A stretch of 64,000 bases of DNA from Udeniomyces pyricola (taxonomy: Eukaryota > Basidiomycota > Tremellomycetes > Cystofilobasidiales > Mrakiaceae): NCBI GenBank assembly GCA_039545295.1, contig BCIK01000008.1, positions 62,001 to 126,000 on the forward strand. The letters are read 5' to 3'. Each line of letters opens with the position of its first letter. Position 1 is the stretch's first letter. This document shows, in pieces, positions 37,054 through 49,392 of this stretch. Under the pieces are notes generated by a model that was given only the letters and a program-made list of their open reading frames with translations, did not search any database and was not told the DNA's origin. Made by a program: the position numbers and the translations under genes.

Positions 37054-39431
37054 ATGGCTGCCTGGATATCCTCCCTCTTCGCAGCTTCCCAAACCACCGC
37101 ATCCCTATCCGCCTCCAGCACTCCTCCGACGTCATGGCAGTCTGCCCGTAACGGACTCTTATGTCTCGGTCTCGATGTTCAGGTTAGTTCCGCCTCTGGT
37201 TACTCTTGTCCTACCCCTACCGTCCATATCAGTGCTACCTATGTTCGAGCTAGGGGCATGATGTAGGATGAAGGATTGCATGTCTGCCACCAGCTTGCTC
37301 GTGGACGGATAGGGTTTGGGAACGGTCCGTTTGGGTCCGAACATCATGCATCAAGAGAGCTTGTACTGATCTGTCTGTCGGCTTACTTCACCTTGGACTG
37401 CAGTCACTCCTCTCACCATGCCTTGAAGATGCCCTTTGCGCACTCTCCGATGTCTTCCAAAATCCTCTGGCTGCAACGCCAGCGACGATTGCCTTGCTCG
37501 TGACCCTGTATCGGTCTGAACCACCGCCGTGCAGTCCCCCCCGCTCATCAAGCACATCAAACTCGTTCAAATCCAATGTCCCCGCTACCCCCGGCGCGGT
37601 TGACCAACATTCCACACTCCGGATTTCTCTCACACTTCTGCTTGGTCTCGCATCGATCCGGTCGGTTGGTTCGCCGGTGGAAGAACGACAGATCGAGCAG
37701 CTTCTCGTCCAGCTCGTCGAGCTTTTCATTCGGGGTAGAATCAGGCCCTTCACACCCTCGATTCCAGAAGAATGCGCCGAACGCTTCAGACAAGTTTGCA
37801 GCGTGATGCTACGCGAGAGCCATCAGGGCATCATCGCTCAGGAAGAATACGCCAATTCTGTCTGGAACCTCACTACCACGGTTGTCCGCCGGCTCGAGAC
37901 GAGGTGGCGCGAGCGACCCTCCACTCCTAGCCACATCCGGATCCAAATCAACCTTCACTACCTCCTCGCCCTCTTCGCTACATCCCCCTCTGAGACCTCA
38001 TCCTCATCGTTATGCCCGGAAGCCATCCACCTTTTCACCTCTATTGTGGATCTCGGTCTATCGGCTCGAATCCTTGGTGTTACTCCAGCGGCATCCGATG
38101 CGCCCGTGGACTCGCCCGAGGTTGGACACGCCACGCTGCTCGTGTGGAAAGCCCGTCGTCGACTTGAGCTGGCCAACAAACTTAGTCTCGCGCTCAAGGG
38201 ACTTCCGGAGGATGGTGGGGGATACGAAAGGTGGAGTGGAGGAGCCGTTGAAAAGGCCAAGATCGCCGAGCGGAGCAAGCTCTTGACTCGTCGGCTCTCA
38301 TCTATCAGGCGGGGCGGCCTCTCTCGGTCCGACTATGATGCCGTGGATGGCAAAGGAGAGGACCGAGGCGAGTTGTTGGCCGCCCCAAAGCGGCTTAAGG
38401 GCAAGAAGCTTCTCGTCAATCAGCGATCAGGCTCGTACACCCCTGGTCTTACCTTTTCCTCTTCTCCCTCGACATGCTCGGCCTCATCTGCTGGGGCACG
38501 GACGCCACCGTCATCCACGGCTTCATTTGATGGGTACCCCAATCCCGGCTACTCCCCTGCCTCTACTACCTCTTCGATCTATGCTTCGTCCCTGCCATGT
38601 CGCCACGGTCAATCGACGACATCCCTTCCGAGCCTCGTCAAAAAGTCCTCAATCGATCTTCTTGCCTTCAACCTTTCCCCCTCCTCCTCCCGTGCTAGCC
38701 TGAGATTTCACCATTCCCCTTCGTCTTCCTTTGCCGATACATCATCTTCAAACACCAGACTTCGTCCTTCAATCGTTCCACTTCTCAAATCAGCGACGCC
38801 TATCCCGCTTCCCACTGCTTTCGACTCCCATGGCATCTTCTCTCCAGCTGGTCAGGCTTGCTCGATGGGAGATCATCTCGACTCCCTTTCTTGTTCGCCT
38901 GCATTGGGACCGGCTATCGGCATCGTTCCCGCCGTTGAAACAAGGATTCCCATCATTTTCCGTGCGGTGCAGAGCATGCGAGATCTGAGTCGCAAGGTCT
39001 CGACGTTTGCCTTCCCATCCGATGAATATTTCGACTTTTCCGACGATGAAGAGGACGAAACCATTTGCGCTGACGAGGAAGTCCTCGCGTCTTACCCAAC
39101 CTCACATCTCAAAAGCTCCTCGTCTTCGTCCTCGCTCACGATTCGACAGACCTCTCGATTCACTCCCACCTCAACCGTTCCCTCCTCAATTTCCTCCTCT
39201 GACTCGATTGCCGCCACGCTGCCTTCGACGACGCTATCCGCTTCCCCTTTGAATGCATCGATGCGTCCGCCGATTCCGGTCATTGCTTTCCAGCCTTCGT
39301 CGTTTTACAGCTGCTCACCTGGTTGTCATTCCACCTCGTCCTCTTCGACCAGAATTTGGCGACCCATCAGTCCCCGCGGAGACCGCTCGAGGAAGGCCAA
39401 GTCTTCGATCGTCTCCGCGCAGGAGCTTTAG
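37054..39431 (+). CDS. Uncharacterised 718-residue protein, helical N-terminus and Ser-rich C-terminus
   Basis: I do not recognise the family. Exon 1 (37054-37182, MAAWISSLFAASQTTASLSA...) joins in phase to exon 2 (37404-39431) through a 221-nt intron. Residues 1-330 are rich in Leu and Ala and look helical, for instance SLLSPCLEDALCALSDVFQN, EERQIEQLLVQLVELFIRGR and HIRIQINLHYLLALFA, so an armadillo- or HEAT-like repeat fold is possible. A charged block (about residues 330-385, ERSKLLTRRLSSIRRGG) precedes a long Ser/Thr/Pro-rich part. The C-terminal region keeps one conserved-looking piece, PIIFRAVQSMRDLSRKVS, followed by an acidic DFSDDEEDE. TAG is at 39429-39431. It has no signal peptide and no transmembrane helix. 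Coding status is well supported by length and frame. Confidence 0.85.
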
Positions 39432-40203
39432 ACGAGTTACCCCAGCTGCCGTCCTTGCAACCCCCATACACGCTAGAGTTGATCTGCTGCTCTTTTCCTT
39501 CACGATCCATTTTGTACTCTTGTCTTTTTATCTCTTCATAAGCATCCGTGCCACATGAACATTCTGACTCCAATCGCACTTGCCTACTGTCTGCCCTTCT
39601 GCTCTCTTGCTCTATATACGCGCATCTTGTCCTTTCTGTTCTGGGTTTCTACTATACATTTGTTCCGGTTGTTCCTTCTGATTTCACATACTTCTCGCTG
39701 TTTCCCTGCCAACTCTACGACCTCTGACGCACTTTCTCGTAATGCCTCCTTCTTCGAATCTTTTTCTCCCTTTTCTTTTTAATTGCAGCTCGCTTACCTG
39801 CTTGTTTTCTTCTCATTCCCGTTACATTCGTGTTCCTCTCCACGATCCCACTTTTCTCATAAGCTTAGTATTTTTATTTTTATTTTCTTTCTTCTTCTTC
39901 GATGCCTCTTGTATCTAGAGCTCATCGATGGAGGTCTGCCGAGACCTCGATCGATATGATTGATTGCAAGAAAAATGGCATGAGACCAATTATACATATC
40001 GGCGAATAAGTTACGTGAGATCCGAGATGGATGAGTCAAGATCGTCAAGATGATCGTTGATCGAGTGGAGATTTCGGAAGGCGTTCGTCATTGACTTGCC
40101 CTAATTACAGTCCACGGCTCTTCGACTCGCTTCTGTTCCACCATCGTCCCAGTTTCACCTCCGACAACTCCTACACACCACACACTCGCAGCCATCCTGT
40201 CAC
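39432..40203. other. Intergenic region before EFL1
   Basis: This 772-bp gap between two plus-strand genes is T-rich at 39530-39900 (3' UTR), with tttttattttta at 39870. The last 100 bp before 40204 are pyrimidine-rich with CACC/CACA words. No gene was recognised. Confidence 0.4.
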
Positions 40204-43200
40204 ATGGCGACCAAAGCATTCGAATCCCAGTCCAACGTCCGGTCGCTCTGCGTCGTCGCTCACGTCGATGTGGGTCCCCTCCTCGTTGTCGTCCGTGACC
40301 TCATCCTGGATCCCATGCTTACCTTTGCTCGCTTGTCGAACCGAACCTTCTCGGATAGCATGGCAAAACGTCGTTCTGTGATTCTCTCCTCTCCGCCAAC
40401 AATATCATCTCTTCGCGGCTTGCTGGTAGCCTGCGGTACCTCGACTCGAGAGAGGATGAAGTCGAGCGAGGGATCACCATGGAAAGCAGCGCCGTCAGCT
40501 TGGGCTTCAGGATGATGAGACGCAAGGAGGGTGGTACGTATACTTCCCTTCCCCATACTGGGTTGAGACACAACGGCTCAAGTGAATTGCGTCGGTCAGA
40601 ACTAGCTCATAGAGTTGCAGCTGATGTCTTGCCGATCCGTTCTGTCTTCCACAGCTATTGTTCCCCAAGACTTCATGATCAACGTTTGTCTCTTCCATGC
40701 GTTGATGCCTTATTTTTGATATGGAGCCAAACTGAGATTACATCTTGTTCAATTTCCTCAGCTGATAGATACGCCAGGTCATGTAGACTTCTCGAGTGAG
40801 GTTTCGACGGCATCCAGGTTATGCGACGGAGCATTGGTTTTGGTCGATGCCGTTGAGGGTGTTTGTACCCAAGTAAGTCAGAGAGTTCACAAGCTTGATA
40901 CGTGCTACATATCTGTGATATAGGGTGTCATATGACAGGACAGAACGCTCATTTGAATCTACACGACCGTTTGCTTGCGTCTGTTTAGACAATCACTGTC
41001 CTTCGACAGGCTTGGGTCGATCGCCTTCGTCCGGTTCTCGTCATCAACAAACTCGACCGACTCATCATGGAACTTAAACTCTCGCCGTCAGAAGCTTACC
41101 ATCATCTATCTCAGCTCATCGAGGGCGTTAACGCTATCATGGGGGGCTTCTACGCCTCGGACCGAATGGAGGATGATATGCGGTGGCGGGAGGCTCGGGA
41201 GGCTCGAATGGAGGCTCGTCGCGAAGCCTTTGCGGGCGAGGTCGAGTCTGGAGGCGGCGAAGCCAAAGTAGATGATGCTGGAGAGGAAGGTCATGAATTC
41301 GAAGAAAAGGACGACGAGGACATCTACTTTGCCCCTGAGCGTGGAAACGTTATCTTCGCCAGTGCCATCGACGGCTGGGCCTTCCGAGTCGGCAAATTTG
41401 CCCAACTTTACGCAGAGAAGCTCAAGATCGAGGAGAGCAAGCTGAGAAAAGTCCTCTGGGGCGATTTTTACCTCGATCCCAAGACTAAGCGTGTCGTCAG
41501 TCACCGCAAGCTCGCTGGGAGATCTCTCAAGCCCATGTTTGTCCAGTTTGTCCTCGAGAACATCTGGCGGGTCTATGACAGTGTGGTTCTGGATCAGTGA
41601 GTTGTTCTAGGCCATGTTTCATATCTTTGTTGTATCGTGTTTCGCTCGCGCACCATATCAATCCTCAACTACTGATCTTCGTCTCGTATAATCCTCTTCA
41701 TCTCTTTCCTACCGGCCTCCCCTTTCCCTGCTTGAACCGAATGATCTATCAGCAACCCGGATACTATCGAAAAAATCGTCAAGTCGCTTAACGTCAAGCT
41801 GCATCCCCGTGATCTCAAGACCAAAGACCACCGAACTCTCCTCACCCTCATCATGTCGCAATGGCTTTCGCTTTCCACCGCCACGTTTCAAACTGTTGTC
41901 GAAATTATTCCCCCTCCTCAGATTGCTCAATCCATTCGAGTCCCCAAGATGCTCCACCCAGACGCCTACACTTCTGGGACATCCTCCCTTGCACCGACCA
42001 ACAAGCTCGAGACGGACCTCTACTCTTGCGATCCGAGCGAAGGAGCAGGCATCGTCGTCTACGTCAGTAAGATGTTTGCCGTTGCACGCAAAGAACTCCC
42101 CGAGAACCGCGTCAAGATCGTCACCGCCGAGGATATGCGTGAGCAGGGCAGGCGAGAGAGAGAGCGACGGGCAGAGGAGCGACGGAAGGAAATTGAACTT
42201 GACAAGAGTGGCCTGATCGGGCTGGGAGCCGATGGCAAGGTCCAGCGAGCTGTCGCCGGGATTCCTATCCCAGAGAAGAAGGAAGAAGACGAGGGTCCTC
42301 CCAAGCCGACGTTTGTCTCCATCGGTCAACCAAGCCAATCTACCCCTCCCTCCGCACCCGAGCCATCCGCAGACGAAGCCGATGCGAGCGAAGCTCTCAT
42401 CGGTTTTGCTCGACTCTACTCTGGTACTCTCACGGCCGGAACGACACTCTACTGCCTCTTGCCAAAGTACAATACAGACCTTGCTCCTTCGCACCCGGCC
42501 AACGCCAAATACATCTCAAAGGTCGAACTCAAGAACTTGTACATGATGATGGGCCGAGATCTCGTTGCAGTTGAGAAGGTTCCTGCCGGCAATGTCTTTG
42601 CTATCGGTGGGCTTGAGGGCAAGGTCTGGAGGAACGCCACGCTTTGCTCGCTTAACAGCCAAGGAACCACCGGCGCAGAGGATGACGAGACGCTCAAGGA
42701 GGGCCTCATCAACTTGGCTGGTGTCATCATGGCGGTGAGTCTCTAGTTATAGGACACTACTCGCCTTTACCGATCATCTCTTCTTACAGCTGCTGATCTT
42801 TCAAATTTTCTCATGGGTTTCAGACGCCCCCTATCGTCCGAGTAGCTCTCGAGCCAACCAATCCTTGTGAGTTCCCGCTTTTGTGACGCGTCTCCCAAGT
42901 TGAATCGAGCCGCCAGTTAACCACACATGTCCTCTTGGTAGCCGAACTCCCCAAGCTTGTCGAAGGTCTCCGCCTCCTCAACCAGGCCGACCCGTGCGTT
43001 GAGACACTCGTTCAAGAAACCGGAGAGCACGTCATCTTGACAGCTGGAGAATTGCATCTCGAGGTTAGTCTCTATCTCCTCCTTTTGCTCTCTTCTTCAT
43101 TCTGCCACCTTCGCCGTTGCAAATCAGACGGACTTCAAATCTGATGCTTTCTCTCTTGCTGCTTGCCTGATCCATGTCCAGCGTTGCCTGAAGGACCTTC

Positions 43201-45266
43201 GAGAACGTTTTGCCAAGATCGAAATTCAGGCGTCCAAGCCAATTGTTCCGTTCCGTGAGACTGCAGTCAAGGGTGTTGGTAAGTATCTCATTTTTCTACG
43301 ATGACCCGTGTCTTTCTGACTACTCAAAGTTATCCTGACGATCAACCACTGACTCTTCAGATTATGACCCCCTTTCCTAGACATGGGCCCGACCAAGACT
43401 AAAGACGCTCCCCGAGGCACGATTCACGGCAGCTCGACCAACTCGCTCGTCAACTACACTATCCGAGCCGTGCCCTTGCCTCTTGCTATCACCTCTTTCT
43501 TGCAAGCCAACACGCAAACTATCCGACGGATCCAGCCGGACCGTCGCAATCACAAGTCGTCGGCTGACGACGGGCTCGATGAGGCAGACCAAGTCAGCTC
43601 CAAGCAGCTTACGACTGAGATGGGTGGTGAGGAAAGCGGAGCTCGAGAGGTCAAGCCAGAAGAGTTTTGGGAAGTGCTTAGCAAAGTGTGCGAGGAAGCC
43701 GGAAAGGAATGGAAAGGGATGGAGGAGAGAATCTGGGCGTTTGGACCGAAGCGAGTTGGTGCAAACCTGTTGCTAGATCGACCGGATGGAAGGGTCAAGT
43801 CGTGAGTCATTCGAATTGTTATTGTCATATTTCGCACGTAACCAGTCTTGACGTCAATATCTGCTTGTTGATTCACTATTTAGCCTCAAACACCGTTACG
43901 AAGCCTCCCTTTCGACCTCTCAAGCCGGCTCGCTGTCCAATTCGCTCGCGGATCTCAATCTCGTTCCCTCATCTAGTGAAGTCCCATCCGGATCTGCCTC
44001 AGCCAGTCAAGCGGGTGGTTCGCTGCACGACGATACCCGAATCCTTCGCGACTTTGACGACTCGATCGAGACTGGATTCCAGATTGCGACGTTCCAAGGA
44101 CCGTTGTGCGCTGAACCCGTCGTCGGGATGGCCTACTTTGTCGAAAAGGTTGAGATTGAGAGCGATGAGGATAGAGATAGCCGTATGTCTTCTTTGCTTT
44201 TGACATCGACTGTTCTTGTATAGAAGCAACGTACATCTCCTCGATCTTGGCTGGTTAGAAGCTGATTCGTCGGTTGCCGTCTCGTGACTCCTCTCCTGTC
44301 TATCGCAGTCCGGTCTCAGCTCGCTCAAGCTACTGGATCCCTCATCTCGGGTATCAAGGATGCGTGTCGAGCGGGTCTGCTCGACTGGTCGCCGAGAATC
44401 ATGCTGGCCATGTACACGTGTGATATCCAGACCTCCAGTACGTGCATAACATAATTCGATCCTGCTTGTGTTGGCATCCATCTAATTGCTTGTCCTTGCT
44501 CGCCTGGCTAACTCTGTTTTGTCTTGCTCTTCTATCTTTGCTTCTCACTTTCCGTTTTGATACTCAAGCCGATGTTCTGGGTAAGGTCTATGGTGTCGTT
44601 TCGCGTCGAAAGGGCAAGATCGTCTCGGAAGAGATGAAGGAGGGAACGTCTTTCTTTACTGTCCGAGCACTTCTTCCTGTCGTAGAGAGTTTCGGTTTCG
44701 CCGACGGTACGTCAACTTTTCTTCTCTCTCTCACTCATACTTCTGTATTCTTGCATGGTCCTTTGGTGTGCTCTCGTCTCGTCTTTTCGTCTCTGACGGT
44801 GGCGAAAGAACATCACCTGTGTCTTTACTCATTTCCTTTATCTTTTTGGGTTCCTTTGTGTTATCGCACAACCAGAAATCCGAAAGCGATCCTCGGGTGC
44901 AGCCTCTCCTCAGCTCATCTTCTCGGGTTACGAGATGCTCGACCAGGATCCATTCTGGGTCCCAACGACGGGTGAATACTTTTTTTTTTCCTGTCCGCTT
45001 CTCTCTCTTGACCGGGCTTAGCTTGCCTCACGTGATTGCATCAAAAAAAAAAAAACCTTTGCTAAACACGACGAATGTGCTGTTCCATTTTCCGACCTTC
45101 TCGTCGATCTACAACCACAGAGGAGGAGATTGAAGATCTCGGTGTTCTGGCCGAGCGAGCAAACGTTGCCAAGGCTTACGTCGACGGCGTCCGAAAGCGC
45201 AAGGGCATGTTTGTCGAGAAGAAGATTGTCGAGTTCGCCGAGAAGCAGAGAACTCTGAAGCGGTAG
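40204..45266 (+). CDS. EFL1: Elongation-factor-like GTPase Efl1 (Ria1), 60S ribosome maturation
   Basis: Cytosolic translational GTPase that, with Sdo1, releases Tif6 from pre-60S subunits. The start at 40204 gives [20 protein letters not shown], and the G1 loop is split by an intron: VD^HGKTSF. Other GTPase marks are VERGITMES (G2), [12 protein letters not shown] (G3) and INKLDR (G4). The Efl1-specific insertion (about residues 190-260) is highly charged ([14 protein letters not shown], then an acidic run). Domain II follows, with [20 protein letters not shown] preceding. EF-G-like domains III-V include [19 protein letters not shown] and CDIQTS; ...[20 protein letters not shown] is domain V. 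The end [11 protein letters not shown] stops at TAG 45264-45266. It has about twelve introns. It is convergent with TSR2, also a ribosome biogenesis gene. Confidence 0.95.
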
Positions 45267-45643
45267 TCCGGGTCTGTTTGCTCGGTAGGGAAGCAACAAC
45301 GCGATAAATATATATGCATATAAATTCGATGGATGTGCTTTGTCTTTCTTTCTTTGCCCTTGTTTTTATCAGAGGGTTCATCTGCATGCGTGTCTTACTC
45401 TGTCAACCGGTGCTCTGATATGTATCACTATCCTGTGATGTTCACAGAAAATGTATGCATAGATTAATGACTCCTACCAGCGTCAATCAAGATCCGACCG
45501 CTTTGACGGCCATGTCTACTCTCATCGTCCCCCTCCCAGCATATCAAGACTCAACACGATTCCGGCCCGTTCAAACAAGACCCCATTTCCCCCTTCCCGG
45601 ACCTTTCCATCGTATGTTCCTCTGTTGGTCTATCCCTCGCCTA
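45267..45643. other. Convergent 3' intergenic region EFL1 / TSR2
   Basis: This 377-bp gap holds the two 3' UTRs. A TATATATGCATATA stretch at 45309-45321 could belong to a poly(A) signal region of EFL1. No gene was seen. Confidence 0.4.
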
Positions 45644-46423
45644 CTACTTCTTCTTTCCCTTTCCTTTGACCATCTCGAACCCATCCTCGTCAATCTCAGG
45701 CTCCGGTCGCCTAGGGACCAACCGAGGAGCGACGTCCCCATCCAAATCCATTCCCCCAGTACCCTCAACGATGCTCTCCATACCATCCATCCTTGCTCCC
45801 CTCGAGTTCCCCTCTTCCTCATCGCTGTAATCATCGCTATCACTGTCGTCATCTCCCGGAGCCGAAGAAGCTTGGATCTTGGTCTTTGAGCTGGCGTTGT
45901 ATTGGGCTTCGAGCTTGACGATCGGGGCCGAGTCAAGCTGGCACGCGGCCGACCAGAGAAGAAGGAGCGAGCGGGCGATCTGAAGCTCCGATTCATCCGA
46001 GAGATCCATGGAGAACTCATCAGTGATGATATCGAAGAGGAGATCCGAGAGAGAGTCGAGGTCGAGTCCTGTTGGTGGTGGGATCAGACTCGAGAGCGCA
46101 GGCGCCGAATCGGTGGTGGTAGAAGAAGTGGAAGGGGTAGTCGGAGCCGTTGTGTTTTGCGAGTGGGGTTGTTTGGAGTTGAGGTCTTTGTCTTCAAACT
46201 CATCGACGATGGTGGAGATGAACCAGATCCGTTTTGCCTGGGCATCGTCAACCCATTCTTCGGCGACGGCGATACGGAGGGCGGGCCAGAGGTGGAAAAG
46301 GGCGTAGACGCCCCGGGCAAAGAGGAGGATCGAGGGTGATTGCTGGCCGGAAGTAGCAGTGGTAGAGGTGGAGGTGGTGGTAGCGGCAGCAGAAGGGGTG
46401 GGAGCAGTGGCGGATGAGGACAT
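45644..46423 (-). CDS. TSR2: Pre-rRNA-processing protein Tsr2, Rps26 chaperone
   Basis: Nucleocytoplasmic chaperone that binds Rps26 (eS26) and delivers it to pre-40S subunits. It is intronless, 259 residues, with the start at 46423. The family core appears after a Ser/Thr/Ala-rich N-terminus of about 25 residues: LLFARGVYALFHLWPALRIA, then VAEEWVDDAQAKRIWFIS. A second block is LLFDIITDEFSMDLSDESEL with ARSLLLLW. The acidic tail (DDDSDSDDYSDEEEG) and the C-terminal EIDEDGFEMV motif are typical and bind the basic Rps26. It ends in KGKGKKK. The first ATG of the longer frame lies 49 codons upstream, but that stretch is unlike the family, so the internal ATG was chosen. The gene is divergent from the AIG1-like gene. 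Confidence 0.93.
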   Translation of the reverse strand: MSSSATAPTPSAAATTTSTSTTATSGQQSPSILLFARGVYALFHLWPALRIAVAEEWVDDAQAKRIWFISTIVDEFEDKDLNSKQPHSQNTTAPTTPSTSSTTTDSAPALSSLIPPPTGLDLDSLSDLLFDIITDEFSMDLSDESELQIARSLLLLWSAACQLDSAPIVKLEAQYNASSKTKIQASSAPGDDDSDSDDYSDEEEGNSRGARMDGMESIVEGTGGMDLDGDVAPRLVPRRPEPEIDEDGFEMVKGKGKKK

Positions 46424-46715
46424 GGCTTCGTGACTGATTTGGTGGTGAGTGAGCGAAAGGCGACGAGGGGGAATGCGGGCCCAGTGGAATTTGGAACGAC
46501 GTGCACAGCCCAGAGACAACATATAGAGCACAGCCTTTGCAACCCCGCCCGTCGTCATGGCCGCCTGCACTTGTCATCATCATCATCGTCATCATCATCG
46601 TCGGCGTGGCATACAGCATACCTCCAGCTTGTGACTGACTGCTTGAGCCATCCCGCATCCCACCCGCTCGGCTAGATCATTCATCAGCCCACCCAACATC
46701 ACCTCACCGCACGCC
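46424..46715. promoter_or_regulatory. Short divergent promoter TSR2 / AIG1-like gene
   Basis: 292 bp separate the two start codons. The centre has a CATCATCATCATCGTCATCATCATCGTCGG run (46573-46602). The right end is pyrimidine-rich with CCCACC and CACC words before the ATG at 46716. Confidence 0.5.
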
Positions 46716-48150
46716 ATGGCCAGCATCCCAAGAACCGCGCTTCATGCAGCGGCGACGTCAATCATGCTCTGGGGCTACCTCTCCCTCAACCGCGCCGGCC
46801 CCATCGATACCTTCATTCGAAGCCAATACGGCGGTCATCTTCAGTATCTCACCATCGATGGCTTACTCGTCTCCATAGCGACGCTCATCATGAGTCTCGC
46901 TGCGGACCTGACTGGTGCTGCAGGTGGGGATTCTAAATCGTTCTTGCTTCACTAATCAACTAAATCGCTCACGACCGTGTGTGTGTGTGTTACGAGATCG
47001 ATGTTGCCGGCCGTTCGGACACAGTCACTGAATCCGCTATATGGATCTCATCGTGTAGTGTTCCGTAAAATCAAAAGGGCGCTGATGCTTATCGCTCTTC
47101 CGGTCGGTCAATGAGTTCTTGATAAGACATCATATATATATCGAGCGGTACTGAACAAGGAGCAGCTCTGAGCTGACGATCAAATCAATTCTCTGCGGTG
47201 TCTAAGATCGAGACCGTCATCAGCTCCGTCTACGTACGTCCGTCCTTGTTCTTTCACCCACGACGGATTCCACTTGATGCCCATGAAAAAAAATAAAAAA
47301 AAATAAAAAATTAACCACATGGTCATTTATCGATTTCACTCAAACGTCGACTCTGCACAGTGGCCTCTCATCTTGTTTGCTCCCTCACTCATGGTTCCCC
47401 CCGCAAGCGACTCCTCGACGAGTAGCACGGGCGAGCCCAACCTGTACTTCATTCCCCTCTCACTAGACCTCGCTCGTAAGAAGTTTTTTTTTTTTTTGTT
47501 TTTTTTTTACTTCTTGATCAACTTTCCCGAACAGCACACGCTCATGTACTATCCCTGCTAATTTCTCTCTTGGTTTCTCTCTCCCTCTTCGTCACCAGTC
47601 CATGCCACTCCTGCTCTCGCGCTTCTTCTAGACTTCTTCCTTCTCGAACGGCCGTACGAGAGCCCCGTCAGTACCTGGGGAGCGGCTTTGATCACCCTCG
47701 TCGCAGGGGCCAGCTACGCGCTTTGGGTCGAACATTGCGCAACACACAACCATTCCTTCCCGTATCCTTTCTTGACGGTAAGTAGTTGTTTTTTTTCTTC
47801 TCCTTTTTCGCCCACTTTGATTATATATATATATACATATATAATGTATATATATCAAGATCCTTACAGTCTCACTGTGCCAACTTTTTCGTCCCCAACC
47901 CAAAACAACCTCAACAACAACGAAAACCCCCTGGCCATCCAACCGTCTCCACCGGGCCTCTCATGTTGACATCTCCTCATCCCTCCACTTTCTTCTCCCT
48001 CGATGCTATGTCCCATACATACTCCAGTTCAACGAGTTCCCCGTGCGGTGTATCATCTACCTCGGGGCCTGCGCGTTTGCACTCGTCTCCTTCTGGGGCC
48101 TCAACGGACTCAAAAAGAAGGTGATCGGTTCCGCCAGGCAACGCAAATGA
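46716..48150 (+). CDS. AIG1/FAR-17a-like integral membrane protein
   Basis: Member of the androgen-induced-gene-1 family. In animals, AIG1 and ADTRP are threonine hydrolases that cleave fatty-acid esters of hydroxy fatty acids; the role in fungi is less clear. The first exon encodes MASIPRTALHAAATSIMLWG and further hydrophobic helices up to LAADLTGA. A tiny exon (47206-47233) gives IETVISSVY, and the next WPLILFAPSLMVPPASDSS. Further exons give LYFIPLSLDLAVHATPALAL and LLDFFLLERPYESPVSTWGA, then FNEFPVRCIIYLGACAF with a basic C-terminus (GLKKKVIGSARQRK) that may serve as an ER-retention or topology signal. TGA is at 48148-48150. The conserved His of VHATPALALLLDFF is present. An intron holds a TATATA-rich tract (47821-47855). 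Confidence 0.87.
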
Positions 48151-48584
48151 GCGGTTAGGAGCCCACGCGATGAGTCGCTGTCCTCTCAGGGAGGAGAGGA
48201 GAGGAGAGACGCGATGCATCTGAGAGTAGATGCAGAGAAGAGGGAGAGGAGACTAGGCTGGATCAGGACTGAGAGAGAGGAGTCGAAAGGAGATTATCGA
48301 TTGGCGGGCCAGGAATTTCTAGATAGTTTAGCCGAGAATCTCGTGATTAGATATAAAGGTGGCCTGCATTTGTGGTAGATTCTTTCCTATATGTATTGAT
48401 CCGACCCTAAGCTGAGTCTACCTTGACTATATCAATGAAGAGAATTCACTTGGATGACTCGAGGTTTAGTCAGTAATCAACGTCAATCACCATTCCCAGG
48501 TTCAGAAACGCGTCCAACTTGACATCAGTTCTCCAACGAAACCGTCCTGGATCGGCGGCCTCTGATCTCGACTCTGATTACATA
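48151..48584. other. Convergent 3' intergenic region
   Basis: This 434-bp gap lies between the AIG1-like stop and the proteasome chaperone stop (minus). A purine-rich stretch (gaggagaggagaggagag) lies at 48191-48210. No gene was seen. Confidence 0.4.
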
Positions 48585-49392
48585 CTACCCAACGAGCTCC
48601 AACACCATGTTCATGACGTGACCGAACCGGGCTCGTTCCTTGTCCCAAGCTCCGCTCTCTTGCTCTTCCTCTCCTCCTGAAGCCGTCGGAGGCTGCCTCT
48701 TGGGCCTCTTGAGTCCCAAGCCGATGACGACGGGTCGCCTCGTGCCTCCTCCTGGCCCACCTGCTCGCTTCTCCTCGGCGACCCAAGCGACCATGGCGAT
48801 GGTCGTCGCGTATAGTTCCGAGATAGGCTGGTCTGCCGGTGTCGGTGGGGTCCCAAAGAGTGGAAGAAGGGTGATGGAAGGGTGAGGGATCGGAAGGGAG
48901 GGTATCGAAGCGAGAGGACGGCTGTTGTCGGACTGTTGTGGGGGGCCATGGGCGTTGTCGTCGCTGGCGTCGTCCTCTTGTTTGGAAGTAGAGGCAGTCT
49001 GAGAGGCTGGAGAGTAGAGTGGAAGCAGAGGTATGGAAGGCGGAAGGGAAGCTTGGATCTGAAGGTAGGATATACACAGAACGAAATGTCCAACAAGTTC
49101 AGCATGCTACACGTCAATCTTCCATCACATCGGCTTCCTCAGCCAAAGAGTTCCCCTCCCCATACATATCTGTTTGGCTCCTCACCAAGCTTCCGAGTTT
49201 ACTCGTCTGAGTGACGAGGACGACGAGTTTGTCCTGGAACGACTGAAGGACGACCTCGGTCTGGATCCCATCCACCGTCGCGCTCGTCTGACGCGTCGCG
49301 ATGGCCGAACGCGATTGACGGGTTGACGGGTTGGGCACGGTTGAGGATGCAACAGAAGGTTCACCAAGGGGTTTCGGGGTGAGGTCGGCCAT
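48585..49392 (-). CDS. Proteasome assembly chaperone 3-like protein (Poc3/Irc25 type)
   Basis: Chaperone of 20S proteasome alpha-ring assembly. Start at 49392: MADLTPKPLGEPSVASS, a Ser/Thr-rich leader, then the family core DGIQTEVVLQSFQDKLVVLV and TQTSKLGSL, ending exon 1 at a GTGAGG donor. After an intron and a low-complexity acidic linker (DDASDDNAHGPPQQSDN), the core resumes: PSITLLPLFGTPPTPADQP, then ISELYATTIAMVAWVAEEKR, and ends in ARFGHVMNMVLELVG with TAG at 48585-48587. The linker is longer than in yeast Irc25. The match is by short motifs, so the assignment is good but not certain. Confidence 0.8.
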
